From Cristatella mucedo (Eukaryota > Bryozoa > Phylactolaemata > Cristatellidae), in assembly GCA_009760855.2 (NCBI GenBank), contig WPIO01000045.1:214001-278000 (forward strand): a stretch of DNA of 64,000 nt, in the 5' to 3' direction. Below are positions 12,355 through 22,624 of the stretch, piece after piece. The translations under genes and the position numbers were made by a program. The notes beneath the pieces are model-generated. The model saw only the letters and a program-made list of their open reading frames with translations. It ran no database searches and had not been told where the DNA came from. The number at the start of each line of letters is the position of its first letter. Within the stretch, counting starts at the first letter, position 1.

Positions 12355-12797
12355 CTAGTCCACTTGGACTGTACCCAGACGAATCGTGGTAATTACGCAC
12401 GTTTTATTACTACAAGACTGAGCGGAGACATGGAGGTACCACGGCCGTTGTTGTAGCAGGGGAAATTTCGTTTGAAAATAATGAGGATGTTCGAGGAACG
12501 TTGCAGACAGGAATGATCTCAAAGTCCCTCTCGCTCTCAGCATCCTGAACGATTGCCCATCAAAAGGGCTGAGGCCGGCCAGCTGCATTTCTGCCGCTCG
12601 CTGTAGGGACGCTCGAGTCCTTGCACTCGGGGAAAATAGCGCTGCCTCGATTCTCTTATCCTGCCATGGAGCAAGCCGAAGCGCTTCCTTAAGCTCTGCG
12701 TCAGTGGTACAATTGTACGCAGCGAAGTGGCGTCTGGAAGATTCTCCACGAGAAATGCTAGTGCGCCGTCGTTCAGCAAGCCAAACTGATGCAAAGT
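12355..12797 (-). CDS. Unrecognised open frame, possible exon or decayed gene
   Basis: A stop-to-stop minus-strand frame of about 146 codons. Its middle reads like a folded, helix-rich protein: TTDAELKEALRLAPWQDKR, then IEAALFSPSARTRASLQRAA and EMQLAGLSPFDGQSF. A second frame over 12700-12806 also reads well (MSETLHQFGLLNDGALAFLV, then ENLPDATSLRTIV), and the two would join with one frame change near 12705-12715. That could be a decayed gene with a frameshift or two overlapping chance frames. I do not recognise the family; no second copy is in the window. A plus-strand frame at 12171-12392 overlaps and is less convincing. Confidence 0.3.
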
Positions 12798-12951
12798 TTC
12801 AGACAATTCGGCAATTCACGAGGTTTCTATGTAATTTCCAAGAATAAGACCAAATATGCACGCTCTGCCGCTGCATAGCAATTACACGTGTCTGTCACCT
12901 AGGACTTCTAAGCGGTCAATTCTTCAAAAATAATGTGTCCTGCAAACAAAT

Positions 12952-13173
12952 TGTGGCTAATTTGAGATTATGATACTGCTATTGGCTTATGGGCTGTTGA
13001 GATGTGTGGCAGTGGTGTTTAAGTACCGGGCGGTAAAAGTACGGACAGTCACGTGGAGGACGCAGGGCAGGCAGTCGCTTACTGTCCTGCTACGACGTCT
13101 GTGTGAATGAACGTCTTTGAGCCCGCTGCGGTGTTCTGCGTGGTATCGCGTACCTGACGCTTAGAGAATGTCA
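12952..13173 (+). repeat. 5' LTR of an LTR retrotransposon
   Basis: 222 bp beginning TGTGGCTA and ending GTCA, homologous end to end with 15203-15573 once a SINE in the latter is removed. The shared core includes ATTGGCTTATG, ACGGACAGTCACG, CTTTGAGCCCG and GGTATCGCGTACCTG. No clear tRNA primer-binding site follows. Confidence 0.8.
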
Positions 13174-13194
13174 AACTTAAAGCTATTCCGCAGA

Positions 13195-13800
13195 ATTTAT
13201 CTCCGTCTGTAACTCGACAAAGTCATAAACACTGTGTGGGTGTTATGCACGAGTGTTGTGTATAGCACACTCACAGCCTAAGTGGCTTTCGGTACGCATC
13301 CGCTAAATAAATAAATCCTAGCTGATTAAACAGCCTCTTTTTTATAGCGACAGAAGTGCCTTTAGCCAACAGACTTAGTCCCACGCAACAAAGAGAAATT
13401 GGGAAGGGTAATAATAATAATAATAATAATATTGCACTTGATAAAGCGCCCTCAGAGAACTTAATCTCTTTCTAGGCGCTTTACATTTGCTGCAAAGTGA
13501 TACGCAATAGAATAGTAAGTAAAGCAGAGTCAGGAGAACAGTTAAGGTAGTGAGTAGCATGTAAGTAGCAGCTCAGGACCACTAAAAAGGATGAGCCATA
13601 GTCGACTGCAGGAGAGTAGTTGTCGTTGCGGAAGAATTGTGGAAGCTAGTTCCACAGTCTAGGACCTGCAGAGCTAAAGCTTCTATCGCCAACGGTCTTT
13701 AAGTGGAGGAATGAAACAGCTAATTTATTGTCCACACAGGACCTGAGGGCGCGAGCAGGCTGAAACTGGTGCAGCAGTTCAGCATGGTATGCAGCCATAG
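13195..13800 (-). mobile_element. LINE family 2 copy, interrupted by a SINE tail and LINE family 1
   Basis: The 3' UTR end is at 13195 (family 2 terminus on minus), with C-terminal codons up to about 13800. About 60 bp at 13311-13370 matches the 3' tail of SINE family A with (ATTT)n, and 13408-13510 is a LINE family 1 3' end. Both interrupt what is continuous in the copies at 25030-25200 and 11440-11560. Confidence 0.8.
13408..13510 (-). mobile_element. LINE family 1 3' end, nested
   Basis: On minus: TTTGCAGCAAATGTAAAGCG, the terminal hairpin, then TTATCAAGTGCAAT and an (ATT)n tail. It splits the family 2 copy between GGGAAG and AAGCAGAGTC. Confidence 0.85.
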
Positions 13801-13886
13801 AAGCGGCAGTGTGGCCCGCGCTAGGAGATGATGCTGGAACACTACCACGTCGGGGACGACTTGGTAAGCTGGCCGTGCGACTTTGA

Positions 13887-14978
13887 GCGGAGACTTACAA
13901 AAGAGTTATTGATCCAGCTTTGTGGCACATGCATGCATTTGTGCTCCTGGCTGGCGGTGGATTAACGTTTGCTGCGAGCCCGGCTCGGAGGACACAGGAG
14001 GACTGCGCCCAGTTGCGCGTAGCACGCGTGAAAGTGCTTGCAAACCCTGATGGCGACCATGGAGAGGCTCCGGCGGCGATCGGACTTGCAGAGAGCCTCC
14101 GGGAATGCGTGGAATGCGTGGAATGCGACGATAGAGCAGAACTGCGGAGGCCGCTGGAGGCGGAGGATGGTAAAGCGCGACTGCTGCGCTCGGATAAACT
14201 CTGGTCGCAGGAGGACTGAGGAGCCCGACGGGAGCGACCGCAAGCGGCGGCAGCAGCCATCGCCAGCGGCGCGTGCCGCCGGGCGTCAAAGGCAGAGCCA
14301 GCAGAGACGCAGGCGGAGCCCGCAGAGAAGGCAGTGTCCGGCAGAACGACAGAAGCGTCCGGCAGCGAGACGGCCGCGTCCGGCAGAGAGAGCAGGCCGC
14401 GTTTGCCAAAAAAGCAGGCTGTGCCTGCTAGAGAACAGTCTGCGTCTGCCGGAGAGGTGCTGGCGGCCGCCGCAGGGGAAGTACTGATGGAGAGCGAGAT
14501 TGCCCCAGTGGCTAGCGAGTAGGCGCCAACGGTCTCGGCGGTGGCGACGGCACAGAGCAAAGCCCCGAGCGGCAGCGGAAGTGTGCACGAGATGCTTGGC
14601 GAGCGATCGGAGATGAAGACCGAGGAAGAGTGGCAGCAGCAGACGGGGGCGCACAGTGTGATAGCCCATGTTTCCGAGCCACTGGTGGCGGAGACGCGCG
14701 AGGGGCCAGCAGCAAAAGACGTGAGCGATTCGCACGTCGAGGAGGCGCGACGGGCGTACGCCGAGCGACCGATGGCAATAGGGCAGGAGTGGCCGACGAC
14801 GGAGTGGCAGGAGAGGCTCGAGGCAGTCGTACAGGAGCCGAGGCGTCTGCCTCGGCGAGCGACGCTCGAGGCGCCACCGGATGCAGTCCACATGATGACA
14901 GTATCCGGATTTATGGCGAATGCCCGGACGCCCCTCGCGGTGGTAGAGACCGGTACCGCACCGGTACCGCATTAGAGA
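13887..14978 (+). pseudogene. Decayed LTR-element reading frame, Ala/Glu/Ser/Arg-rich
   Basis: One plus-strand frame from just after a stop at 13884-13886 to a stop at 14976-14978, about 363 codons, broken only by TGA at 14217 and TAG at 14521. The N-terminal part reads YKRVIDPALWHMHAFVLLAG; the middle is a degenerate repeat of SGRTTEASGSETAASGRE type; the C-terminal part includes HEMLGERSEMKTEEEWQQQ and EWPTTEWQERLEAVVQEP. A gag-like product is the simplest reading given the flanking LTRs, but no zinc knuckle or capsid motif is seen. The strand is uncertain: the opposite strand is open without stops from 14893 to 13895 (332 codons, Ser/Ala/Cys-rich), which looks like a GC-driven antisense frame. 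Confidence 0.4.
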
Positions 14979-15202
14979 CTGGTGGAGCATTGGAAAGTTG
15001 TATGGCTCGGCGATAGGGCAAAGCCAGTGCCATACGTAGCCGGTAGGGTTAGCAATGGCCGTGCTTTCACCTTTGCCTCCTCCGTGCGGCCGTTACCTGG
15101 CCTCGTGCTAGATTAGAAGGCAGTTAAAGACGGCATGCATTATTATTGTGCTGTTGTAATAGGCTTTGTTGTTGCCCCATCTGATCCTGATATCAAGGGG
15201 AA

Positions 15203-15573
15203 TGTGGCTATTTTGAGGTTACGACATTGCCATTGGCTTATTTCCTGTTAAGATATACGCCAGTGATATATAGGTAACGGGCGGCAAAGGCCCAGGCAGT
15301 CACGTCGAGGACGCCGCACCGGGATAGTCGCCTACTGTCCCGCTGCGGCGTTCGTGTGAAAAAATATATAATTCATTCGCGTAGCACCACAAGAGAACGT
15401 AATCTCTATACAGGCGCTTCACATAAGCCTCGGGGCTTGAGCCCACAATCTCAGCCAGACCTTAGTCGTGGCGAGCACCTTGACCGCTGTACCGAACCAG
15501 CTCTGAATAAACTTCTTTGAGTCCGTTTCGGTGTTCTGCGTAGTATCGCGTGCCTGCCGCCAGGAGAATATCA
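15203..15573 (+). repeat. 3' LTR carrying a SINE insertion
   Basis: Starts TGTGGCTATT and ends ATATCA. It is 371 bp against 222 bp for the partner; the extra roughly 149 bp (about 15361-15510) is a SINE family B copy. Without it the two LTRs align along their length. AATAAA lies at about 15509. Confidence 0.8.
15361..15510 (-). repeat. tRNA-headed SINE (family B) inside the LTR
   Basis: On minus: tRNA-like head with CAGCGGTCAAGGTGCTCGCC and B box GTGGGCTCAAGCCCC, then a tail AAGCGCCTGTATAGAGATTA and CGTTCTCT that matches the LINE family 1 terminal hairpin region, then an AT-rich end. Flanked by a possible TGAA duplication. Relatives are at 23060-23215 and 46800-46920. Confidence 0.75.
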
Positions 15574-15679
15574 GACTATACAAATATCGCATGATGTCCG
15601 CACTTCGCCAAGCTAATGATGCTGTGACTTTCAGAGAGAATCTCCACGGCGATGGAAGCAGCAGTTTTCTGGCTTCTTT

Positions 15680-17190
15680 ACATTACGTATGAGCCGCCCG
15701 GAAGTGGCTACCACACAGGCTGGGACCGGTGCGTGAGAGGCGACCTCGGTCGCGTCGGGTTCGGGCTAGACTTTGGCCAACGTAAAGCCAACGACTGACG
15801 CTTCCTGTTCGATGCGAAACCAAGCAGGCGCGCAAAAGCCCAGCACAGAGGGCAAATGAAAGCGGCTACCGGAAACGAGCCTCGCTCTGGGCCAGCCGAC
15901 GCGCCAGCTAACGCCAAACACTTTTGAGACTAGCCGGCTGCGGCAGGGACCAACGCGGCTCAGCAGAGCGCCGCGCGCTGCACGCCGGATGACGCAGTTG
16001 TGGATCCGGCCTGGGCCGGTGCGGCATCTCTAATTGGAAGCCCCTTGACCCCGGCGTTTTTACAGTAGGCCACTCGTCGCCCGCCATTGGCTGGCGGAGT
16101 CGGACTTGACCTCGCGGTGAGCTGCAATTCGCAGCACCTGTCGCGGTAGCGGCGGCGCATCGATTACTTCGCCGGCTGCTAAGCGCTTCGACTCCCTCGC
16201 GGGCTCGGCCAGTCAGAGCACGTTCCGCCGCCGTCGCCGCCGCACGAGCAGAGCACCGGTGAGAGCGGCGGCGGCGGCGGCGTAGAGCGCTGCGGCTGGC
16301 TCGCTCGCACTTCCGCCGCCGCCGGCTTCGGCTCGCGCCGCGCCGCTAGCTAGGCTTCGCTTCGTTTCGGCTACTGTCGCAATAGCGCCGAAGTGTGCGT
16401 TAACGCGGCGCGTCGCCGACTGGCAAGGGCGGGCGGGCGGGCGGCCGGCCAGCCGGCTGCGTCGGAGCGACTAGTAGATTCGTCTTGGCGGCCGCCGCCG
16501 CCGGTGCGAGCCTGCTTCCAGCTTCGTGGAGCCCCAGCATACGACACGGCGATCGGCGGGCGGGCGGGCGGCCTCTAGTAGACATGGCGGGTAACTAGGT
16601 CACGCCGAGTCACCCGCCGGCGCTCGCACCGTCCCTAAGACGCCGTCGAAAAGCGGCCAGCTGAGCGAGGACGGCGCGATTGACGGAAGTGTTCTCTCGC
16701 GTACAGCAGCGCCGCCGTCGATTGCATCGAACGCCTACGCCGAAGGGCTGCATTTCCGTCCCTCCGTTTGCGGCGTTTCGCCGACGATTCCCGGCGACTC
16801 GGCTGCTCAGGGAGCCAGCCGCAGCGCAAGGCCGCTCTCTAAGCGAAACCCGGTGCAGCTTTTGTTAAAATCCTTGGGGAGCAGCCGTCGAGTCAGTGAG
16901 CGTGCGATGCCGCAGAGTACTGGGCAGCGCATCTCGATCGGGTCTTTCTTCGTTAGATTCTCGGGCCACGGGCGACCGCGCTCAGGGCTGCAGTTATTTA
17001 CAGCCTCGGTACCGCCCCGCCGCCTGCCCCCCCCCCCCCACTCGATGGCCAGCTCTCAGTAGTGCCGCCGGCTTGGGCTCGTCAGACCACGTGACTGGCC
17101 TGCCGCTGAGCGGCAGCTGGCGCAGACTTTGTAGCTGCCCCCCAGTCGCCGCCCCGGCACCGGCCCGGTGGATCAGTTGAGAGGCTCATT
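15680..17190. promoter_or_regulatory. CpG-island-like block upstream of PLAC8-like gene 1
   Basis: Strongly GC- and CpG-rich (dense GCGGCGGCGG, GGGCGGGCGG, CGCCGCCGCC), in contrast to its surroundings. It ends about 1 kb before the first coding exon. That exon is preceded by a 3' splice site, so a non-coding first exon must lie upstream, and this block is the natural candidate for promoter plus exon 1. It contains CACGTGAC (about 17089-17096, E-box type) and GGGCGG boxes. A weaker match to the gene 2 island runs over about 17110-17235 and 38780-38900. No TATA box was identified. Confidence 0.65.
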
Positions 17191-18163
17191 ACCATGCAGC
17201 AGCTGCAGCAGCCATTGAAGTGACCCTGGCCAGACAGAAGTTTGCTGCGTGCAGAGTAGTAGTCTACTGCGACTACTGGGCCAGTCACCAACACCTGCGA
17301 CCGTATCCAGCAGGACGATATTGGTTCCTTGACATCGTTGACAGCTCCGAACTAGGACTCGGTTGAAAAATGTTGCAGCTACTCTGATTATCTTTCAGAG
17401 AATAGGTGCTTTGAAAAAAAGTCAATCTCATCAGTACTAGCCGGCAGGTACTCTGCAAAAATCGATTTATAATAATGATCGGACATGCTTCTAGCACCAT
17501 TGGAAAAGTAAAACCCTCAATTCTTCAACAGCTGCTTTATCGGGAAGCCACTGCACATATGGGAAAAGTGTCATATATCTTGGCCTCGGTGAGATTTATG
17601 ACATACTGCACAAAAAAGAGTTACTACGATTATCATGCTGTCGCATCGCGCAGAGACGCGACTTTGCTGTGGTAATCTTACCGAAGCAACTCAATTCTAA
17701 TCAATTTCTCTTAATCTAAATTTGCTAAAATTCTCTGTTTCTAGCGACGGGGAGAGAACGTTTTCCCTAAAACTACAGTGTCCTTGGAAATTTAAATCTT
17801 ACGCAACTGTGAGCAAGCTGCTATCCAATATCTGCGGGACTGAGTAGAGCGTTAGATGTGCTAGTCTGCTTGCGTAATGCCAAATTTTACATTCAGACGT
17901 TGAGGTCCCAGAAGAACGCACTGTAGCCATATAGCAACCTGTACAAAGTCACTGCAGTGCATCACTGCAGCCAGTAATGCTGCTACAGTAGCAGTACGAC
18001 TACAGGCATCAATCAATTTGATCGCCACGATCCAAGTGCAGCCGAGTGCTTCTATGTAACTAGCTTAATAGACTTGAGTTGTATGTGAGCTAGATGGACA
18101 CCGAATCTTTTGACCGAGTTGGTTACAATTCGCCGTGAAGTGACGCTTTTTATACTTTTCTAG
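17191..18163 (+). other. 5' intron/flank of PLAC8-like gene 1
   Basis: Patchily conserved with 38960-39972 upstream of gene 2: TTCAACAGCTGCTTTATCGG (17523-17542 and 39344-39363), GGGAAAAGTGTCAT and GAGTTACTACGATT recur in the same order. It ends in a pyrimidine-rich acceptor (TTTTTATACTTTTCTAG, AG at 18162-18163). Confidence 0.6.
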
Positions 18164-18167
18164 AACA

Positions 18168-18254
18168 ATGGCCTACCCTTCCCAAGGATATCCAGCACCT
18201 GGATACCCACAAGGGTACCCACAGCAAGGAACAAACGTTGTCGTCACAAATCAG
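18168..18254 (+). CDS. PLAC8-like: PLAC8-like gene 1, coding exon 1
   Basis: 29 codons, M to TNQ, in a good context (ACAATGG); donor CAG|GTAAAG. The exon itself begins at 18164 after TTTTCTAG. Confidence 0.9.
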
Positions 18255-18625
18255 GTAAAGTTACTACTTTTTGCATGCAATTGGAAGTCTGGCTGTATTC
18301 ATTAGGTTCGTGAGAAATGAGATGGCTCAGGTCAGAGTTGTACTTGATTCAGTCTTTGATGTTTCTGCAGTTAGGATAATGATAGAGTAGCCATGCAGCT
18401 ATGGAGGATTAACTAAGCTAATTATAGGTTTTTCTCAATTAGCTATTTATATTAACACGGCTTCGACAAGGGCTTACAGATTTGCTAATCCTGGCTTCTA
18501 CTGCAGCTCACTAGCTCTCTGCCTTAACGGTTTAGCAGCTTCAAACTCTCTCTGGAAGTTGCGATCATGTGCTCTCAGCTTCACCTAGCTTTTGCTACTA
18601 CAGAGCATCATAAGTTCAAATCTAC

Positions 18626-18713
<88 letters not shown>

Positions 18714-21451
18714 CATCACACTCGGTTCCTCAATAGGAGCTCAACCATCAACGTCAGCAATAGCGCCACAAGGCAAGTCCAGGTAGAAACCTTGGATATC
18801 CTCAAGCAATTTATAGAGACTAACGAACCTACCTGCTAGGGCTGACTAGGGTCGAGGGTTTATTTTCTTGCAAACCACACACGGCGGTACATTGTTCTCC
18901 CAGTCAGCCAAGGCTTATTGATTTGCCATCGATTTTTAGAAGCCCATAAGTACCACTTGACAAGCACTTTAATGTTTGGACTATCAATTTACGAATCTCT
19001 TCTAGAGTGGACTCCACTACCTTGACTACCTAAGAGGTTTGGACCGAAAGCAGCTCGAGTGAACACTCGACATGCTAGTTATACTAGAGCTATTTGTCGC
19101 TCATAATTTGCTCCTCCGGCAGGTACTTTTATGCATTTGCACCTAATCTTGGTGCCCGGAATCAAAGTGACCTTTCCCTTGGGGACCACACTAGCTCCGC
19201 TAGTCAAGTCTGCCTATTTTTAGCTGAACAGCTTCGCTCAAATTCTAGTGATATTTATTGATAATGATACTAGTGATGTTTATTGCTCAAAGTGGCTCTC
19301 AAAGCATATCTCCTGTTGCATGTGCATGCAATCTAGATAATCTCTTTCAAAGTGCCCTTTCAGTTGATGGCCACATCAGCTCTAAAGTCAAATCTTCCAA
19401 CGATCAGCCGAATAAGAGTGCCAAAACTCAGGCTTGCTTAGACATGAATACTACGTCCAAAATGGCCCATGCCTTTATAACATTTGGCTTCGACTTCTGT
19501 AACTCACTGCTTGCCACCGGCCTATGCAATCGGACACCTAGAGTTAGAGCAAAACGCCACAGCTAGGTTTGTCTGTCGTATGCATCTCAGTTGCCACATT
19601 GCATAACTACTCGCCCACCGGCACCGGTTCCTAATACAAATGCATATTGACTTCAAGGTTCTGTCGCCTACTTTTAGATCTCTACATTTTCTGGCTCTAT
19701 CTTACACTTGAGAACTACTCCCCTATCAGGCCAAGCCTCGTACTACCTGCTGTTCTGACTCAAATCGTGGAGCTACACTTCTTACGAACCTCTAAACCTA
19801 TGGAGACCACACGTGTAGTTCAGTTCATATAACTCCTAAAGCACAGTATTTACTCCCGATTGACGTTACGACATCCTCTGACGTGACAACATTAAAATTA
19901 ATTTTAAAGCACCTGCATATCATAGGGTTTAGTGACTCTTTGTGATTATTCCGTAGTGTGCTTATCATTGAGGACAAGTTGCCTGCTGATAGTAACCATA
20001 TCTGTACGTTGACGCTCTGTGTGTAACATCTAACCATGTTGTGCTTGATTAAATTGAAGTTGTTGCTTTTAATCTTTTGGTGGAGCTTTCTTTGCAGCAT
20101 CTGTTAATTGCCTAGGAAGATACGATGTACTTTTAGGGGAGCTATACAAAAAAAATCAAACTCTTACTCTTGTCTCTTGCTCACTCTTTGAAACTCTTTA
20201 AATCGTACCTGTCGCATGATTTCCACTCTGTCTTTATCTTGCTCCCAGTTAGTTTCTATTCTTTTGTCTTGTCTCCTTCTTTTATTCGCCTTCCTTTCTT
20301 GGTACTCTATTCTTCCTCACTGTTAAAACAGAACAGTGTAGTCCTTGCCAAGCGTCTTCTTTTATCGAATACACGCGAAGGCTTTGCTTTTTTATTTGTA
20401 GCCGATTGCCAGTAACGTGGTGGTGATGCAGCAGGCGCGTCCCCTGCGACAATGGTCCAGCGGAATGTGTGCCTGCTTTGAAGACTGCGGAATTTGTAAG
20501 CAGCCAACGACAACTAATCTCCTCTTACCATGTGATATTTAACGAGCGTTTGCCTGAGACTGATGAGCTGGTAAAATGTATGGCAGTTATTGTTGCTTCA
20601 CTTAATATGCTCGTGAGAATCATAGCGGTTCTAAGTGATTTATCGTTGCAGGCCGAAACTGCAATCTTGAACATAACTTGTCGTGATATTCAGTTTGGCT
20701 AAGCCTTAAATTTATTTAGACCGTTTTCTTGTAGAGAATTAAATTGCATATTCTCTGACGTTAAAAAATGATCTTACCGTCTGTATGGCGGCATCAGACA
20801 ACCATATGTTTGTTAATATACTTGAAACATGCTGCGAAGGAAGCCTGTCAATACGTTGCGTAATAACATGGATGATTCTTTCAACTGCATGACCTCTGGG
20901 TTCCCTTTCTCAGCTTCAGTCTACATGCTGATCCTGCATGATAAAGCTCAGTTTTGATTCACACTGAGCGTCGGTATATACGACACAGCTCACATTTAGC
21001 TTTGCTATTAGTATAATGTTTTTTTTCCAGGCTGGCTGGGACTGCTATTCGGCTCGTGCTACCAGTGCCATTTGGCCACGGAAATGGGAGAGAGCTGCTG
21101 CGTCGGCATGTGCACTCCGGCTGCTCTCATTCCACTTCGTGTGAAGCTCCGAACTCAGGAAAACATACAGGTACTGGTTCGTCAATTTCCTAAACAACAG
21201 CAGACTTATTTCAGCCATGCCCCATTTGCGAGCACTAAGCTGAGATGTATCTGTATCTCATCTGGAAATTAAGCGGCACGCGGCTGAATGAATTCAAAAC
21301 ATTTAATTTATAGGGAGACATATGCGATGACACGGTGAAATTCATGTTCTGCGGACCCTGTGCACTCTGTCAACTCGGTCGGGAGGTCAAGCTTGTTCGA
21401 CAGCGTGCGGCTACAGGAACTACTTTAGTGGCCACCACTTATGTTGGCTAG
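18168..21451 (+). CDS. PLAC8-like: PLAC8/cornifelin-family protein, copy 1 (four coding exons)
   Basis: Spliced CDS join(18168-18254, 20402-20495, 21031-21170, 21314-21451), 459 nt, 152 aa, ending TAG. All introns are GT/AG: two in phase 0 and one in phase 1, which splits a Cys codon. Residues 1-29 are a Gly/Tyr/Pro/Gln-rich tail (GYPAPGYPQGYPQQG). Residues about 48-130 form the PLAC8 domain: WSSGMCACFEDCGICC, a short hydrophobic stretch WLGLLFGSCYQC, EMGESCCVGMCTPAALIPLR, then CGPCALCQLGREVK, the family signature. Family members are small Cys-rich proteins, often membrane-associated or in cornified envelopes; the role here is not known. Start choice: the exon begins AACAATGG immediately after an acceptor, so 5' UTR is spliced on. 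No frame damage. Orthology to a named vertebrate member is not established. Confidence 0.92.
18627..18712. repeat. (CT)n microsatellite in intron 1 of gene 1
   Basis: Pure CT run of about 85 bp in the first coding intron. The matching place in gene 2 (40430-40700) also holds CT runs, but with a long (AT)n array inserted. Poly(SL) frames here are artefacts. Confidence 0.95.
19130..20155 (+). mobile_element. Old LINE family 1 remnant in intron 1 (shared with gene 2)
   Basis: Decayed RT C-terminus: SVDGHISSKVKSSN-like, AKTQACLDMNTTSKMAHAFI and FDFCNSLLATG match the family pattern (LSFDGHISS..K, ACLDKNTTSKLVHAFVTS). The same remnant sits at the same place in gene 2 (41105-41730, then 42400-42570), so the insertion predates the gene duplication. 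Confidence 0.75.
20402..20495 (+). CDS. PLAC8-like: PLAC8-like gene 1, coding exon 2
   Basis: 94 nt coding PIASNVVVMQQARPLRQ, then WSSGMCACFEDCGI plus one base; acceptor TTTATTTGTAG, donor ATTT|GTAAGC. Confidence 0.9.
21031..21170 (+). CDS. PLAC8-like: PLAC8-like gene 1, coding exon 3
   Basis: 140 nt; with the leftover T gives CWLGLLFGSCYQCHLATEMG and the rest of the Cys-rich core; acceptor TTTTTTTTCCAG, donor ACAG|GTACTG. 85 bp (21055-21139) are identical to exon 3 of gene 2. Confidence 0.92.
21314..21451 (+). CDS. PLAC8-like: PLAC8-like gene 1, coding exon 4
   Basis: 45 codons plus TAG: GDICDDTVKFMFCGPCALCQ, LGREVKLVRQRAATG, TTLVATTYVG; acceptor AATTTATAG. Confidence 0.9.
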   Translation, partial: GDICDDTVKFMFCGPCALCQLGREVKLVRQRAATGTTLVATTYVG

Positions 21452-21720
21452 AAATCGATTGGCAGAAACCTGGCTCTGTTTTTCAGGCACAGAGAAAACG
21501 GCTTTACTGGGCTTGAAAAATCATCAGTAGCGTCATGTATTATGTTTGCTTCGGCATATAGTTGACATGTGAGTTTGCTTTGGTCTCATTTTTTCAGTAC
21601 TTGTGCGTTCTATCAGCTTGGTTTGACAACAAAAGTTTGAATCATTACCTCGATGTGATGAAGCTTCTTGCACAAAATAACAAATCCTCGTAGCAATGCC
21701 TCACCATTTCTTTTTCATTT
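21452..21720 (+). other. 3' UTR/flank of gene 1
   Basis: GAAATCGATTGGCAGAAA after the stop and further patches align with 46062-46330 after gene 2. No clear AATAAA was found near enough to call the poly(A) site. Confidence 0.45.
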
Positions 21721-21899
21721 CAACACTTGCAATTTTCTGTAGACATTAGGTACAAAACTTGAACGTTTTAGTTTTAAAGAAATGTAAATAGTTTTAAGAA
21801 TTAGGAAATGTCGGTTGTGCCTAGAAGTGGTCCTCAATATTGTACTTATATTGTTCTTTTTTGCATGGCTTAACGTGTAAATTCCTCTGAGAGGCATAA

Positions 21900-22150
21900 T
21901 CATATCTAGTTCGAACTTATGCTTACATGGAGGGTTTGCTTTTTTCACCGACGACTAAGCAGAGCGGAGATATTTACCGATCAGCAATACTTGGCAAGCT
22001 TCACTTGTGCGCTTTCTTAAATTTATTCTTGGCTGAAAGTTGTTTTCCTCCGTTATTTGACAACTTGCAAAAGCCGCAAGCGCCGAGGCTCACGTGACGG
22101 TACACGTGACCATGACGAGACAGGTCTCTCCAAAGCAATGGCCAGGGCTT
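21900..22150. repeat. Duplicated E-box-bearing segment, copy 1
   Basis: About 230 bp aligning with 25765-26000: shared GCTTAC, GATCA(G/A)CAATACTTG, CGCTTTCTTAAAT, TTCTT(G/A)GCTGAAAGT. This copy has two CACGTGAC motifs close together (about 22091-22098 and 22103-22110). No coding frame supports it. Confidence 0.6.
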
Positions 22151-22620
22151 GCCTGAATTAACGGGCTCTTCATTTGCCGCCGAATCTCTGCAAGATGGTT
22201 TCCTGCCCCAGTATTATTCGTTAATCTGGCTACTTAACCAATACATCAAGTAAATCTTTTTATTTATTTCGATCGCTTCGATGTCTGTTGGGATTAAGCA
22301 AATCTGGGTGCAGAGACTGTAGTACTAATCCCCTGCCCCTATCCATTGTTTTATATACAATGATTTGCAACTGTGCGTGCTGTGAAATCATAGGAATAAA
22401 TGTAACACAGTAAAAACTAAGTATAATAACTGAAATTTTGCACGGACACTTTCGAGTCAATTTAGGTCAGCTGTAAGTGACCTAGCTTCAGTGATCTTAC
22501 CAACAGATTCTTACTAAATAAAGTTGAATAGAAAAACAGTATCTGATAATGACTACTTGAACACCCTAAGCCTAAAATGGGCTACTTTTGCGTATGTGCA
22601 GTCTTAAAATTAACAGAAGT
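22151..22620. other. No recognised feature
   Basis: AT-rich, without supported genes. Confidence 0.4.
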
Positions 22621-22624
22621 AGAA

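Larger units (their letters stand above)
12952..15573 (+). mobile_element. Degenerate LTR retrotransposon
   Basis: Two direct terminal repeats with TG...CA ends enclose about 2.0 kb. A polypurine-like tract (CAAGGGGAA) lies directly before the 3' LTR and AATAAA lies in the 3' LTR, both giving plus orientation. The interior has been invaded by LINE family 2 (13195-13800), itself split by LINE family 1. The remaining interior carries one low-complexity frame (13887-14978) and no protease, RT or integrase, so it is either non-autonomous or heavily deleted. Superfamily not assigned. Confidence 0.75.

Noticed and set aside
13895-14893. 332-codon minus-strand open frame
   Set aside because: Ser/Ala/Cys-rich antisense of a GC-rich frame; LTR element orientation (polypurine tract, AATAAA) is plus.
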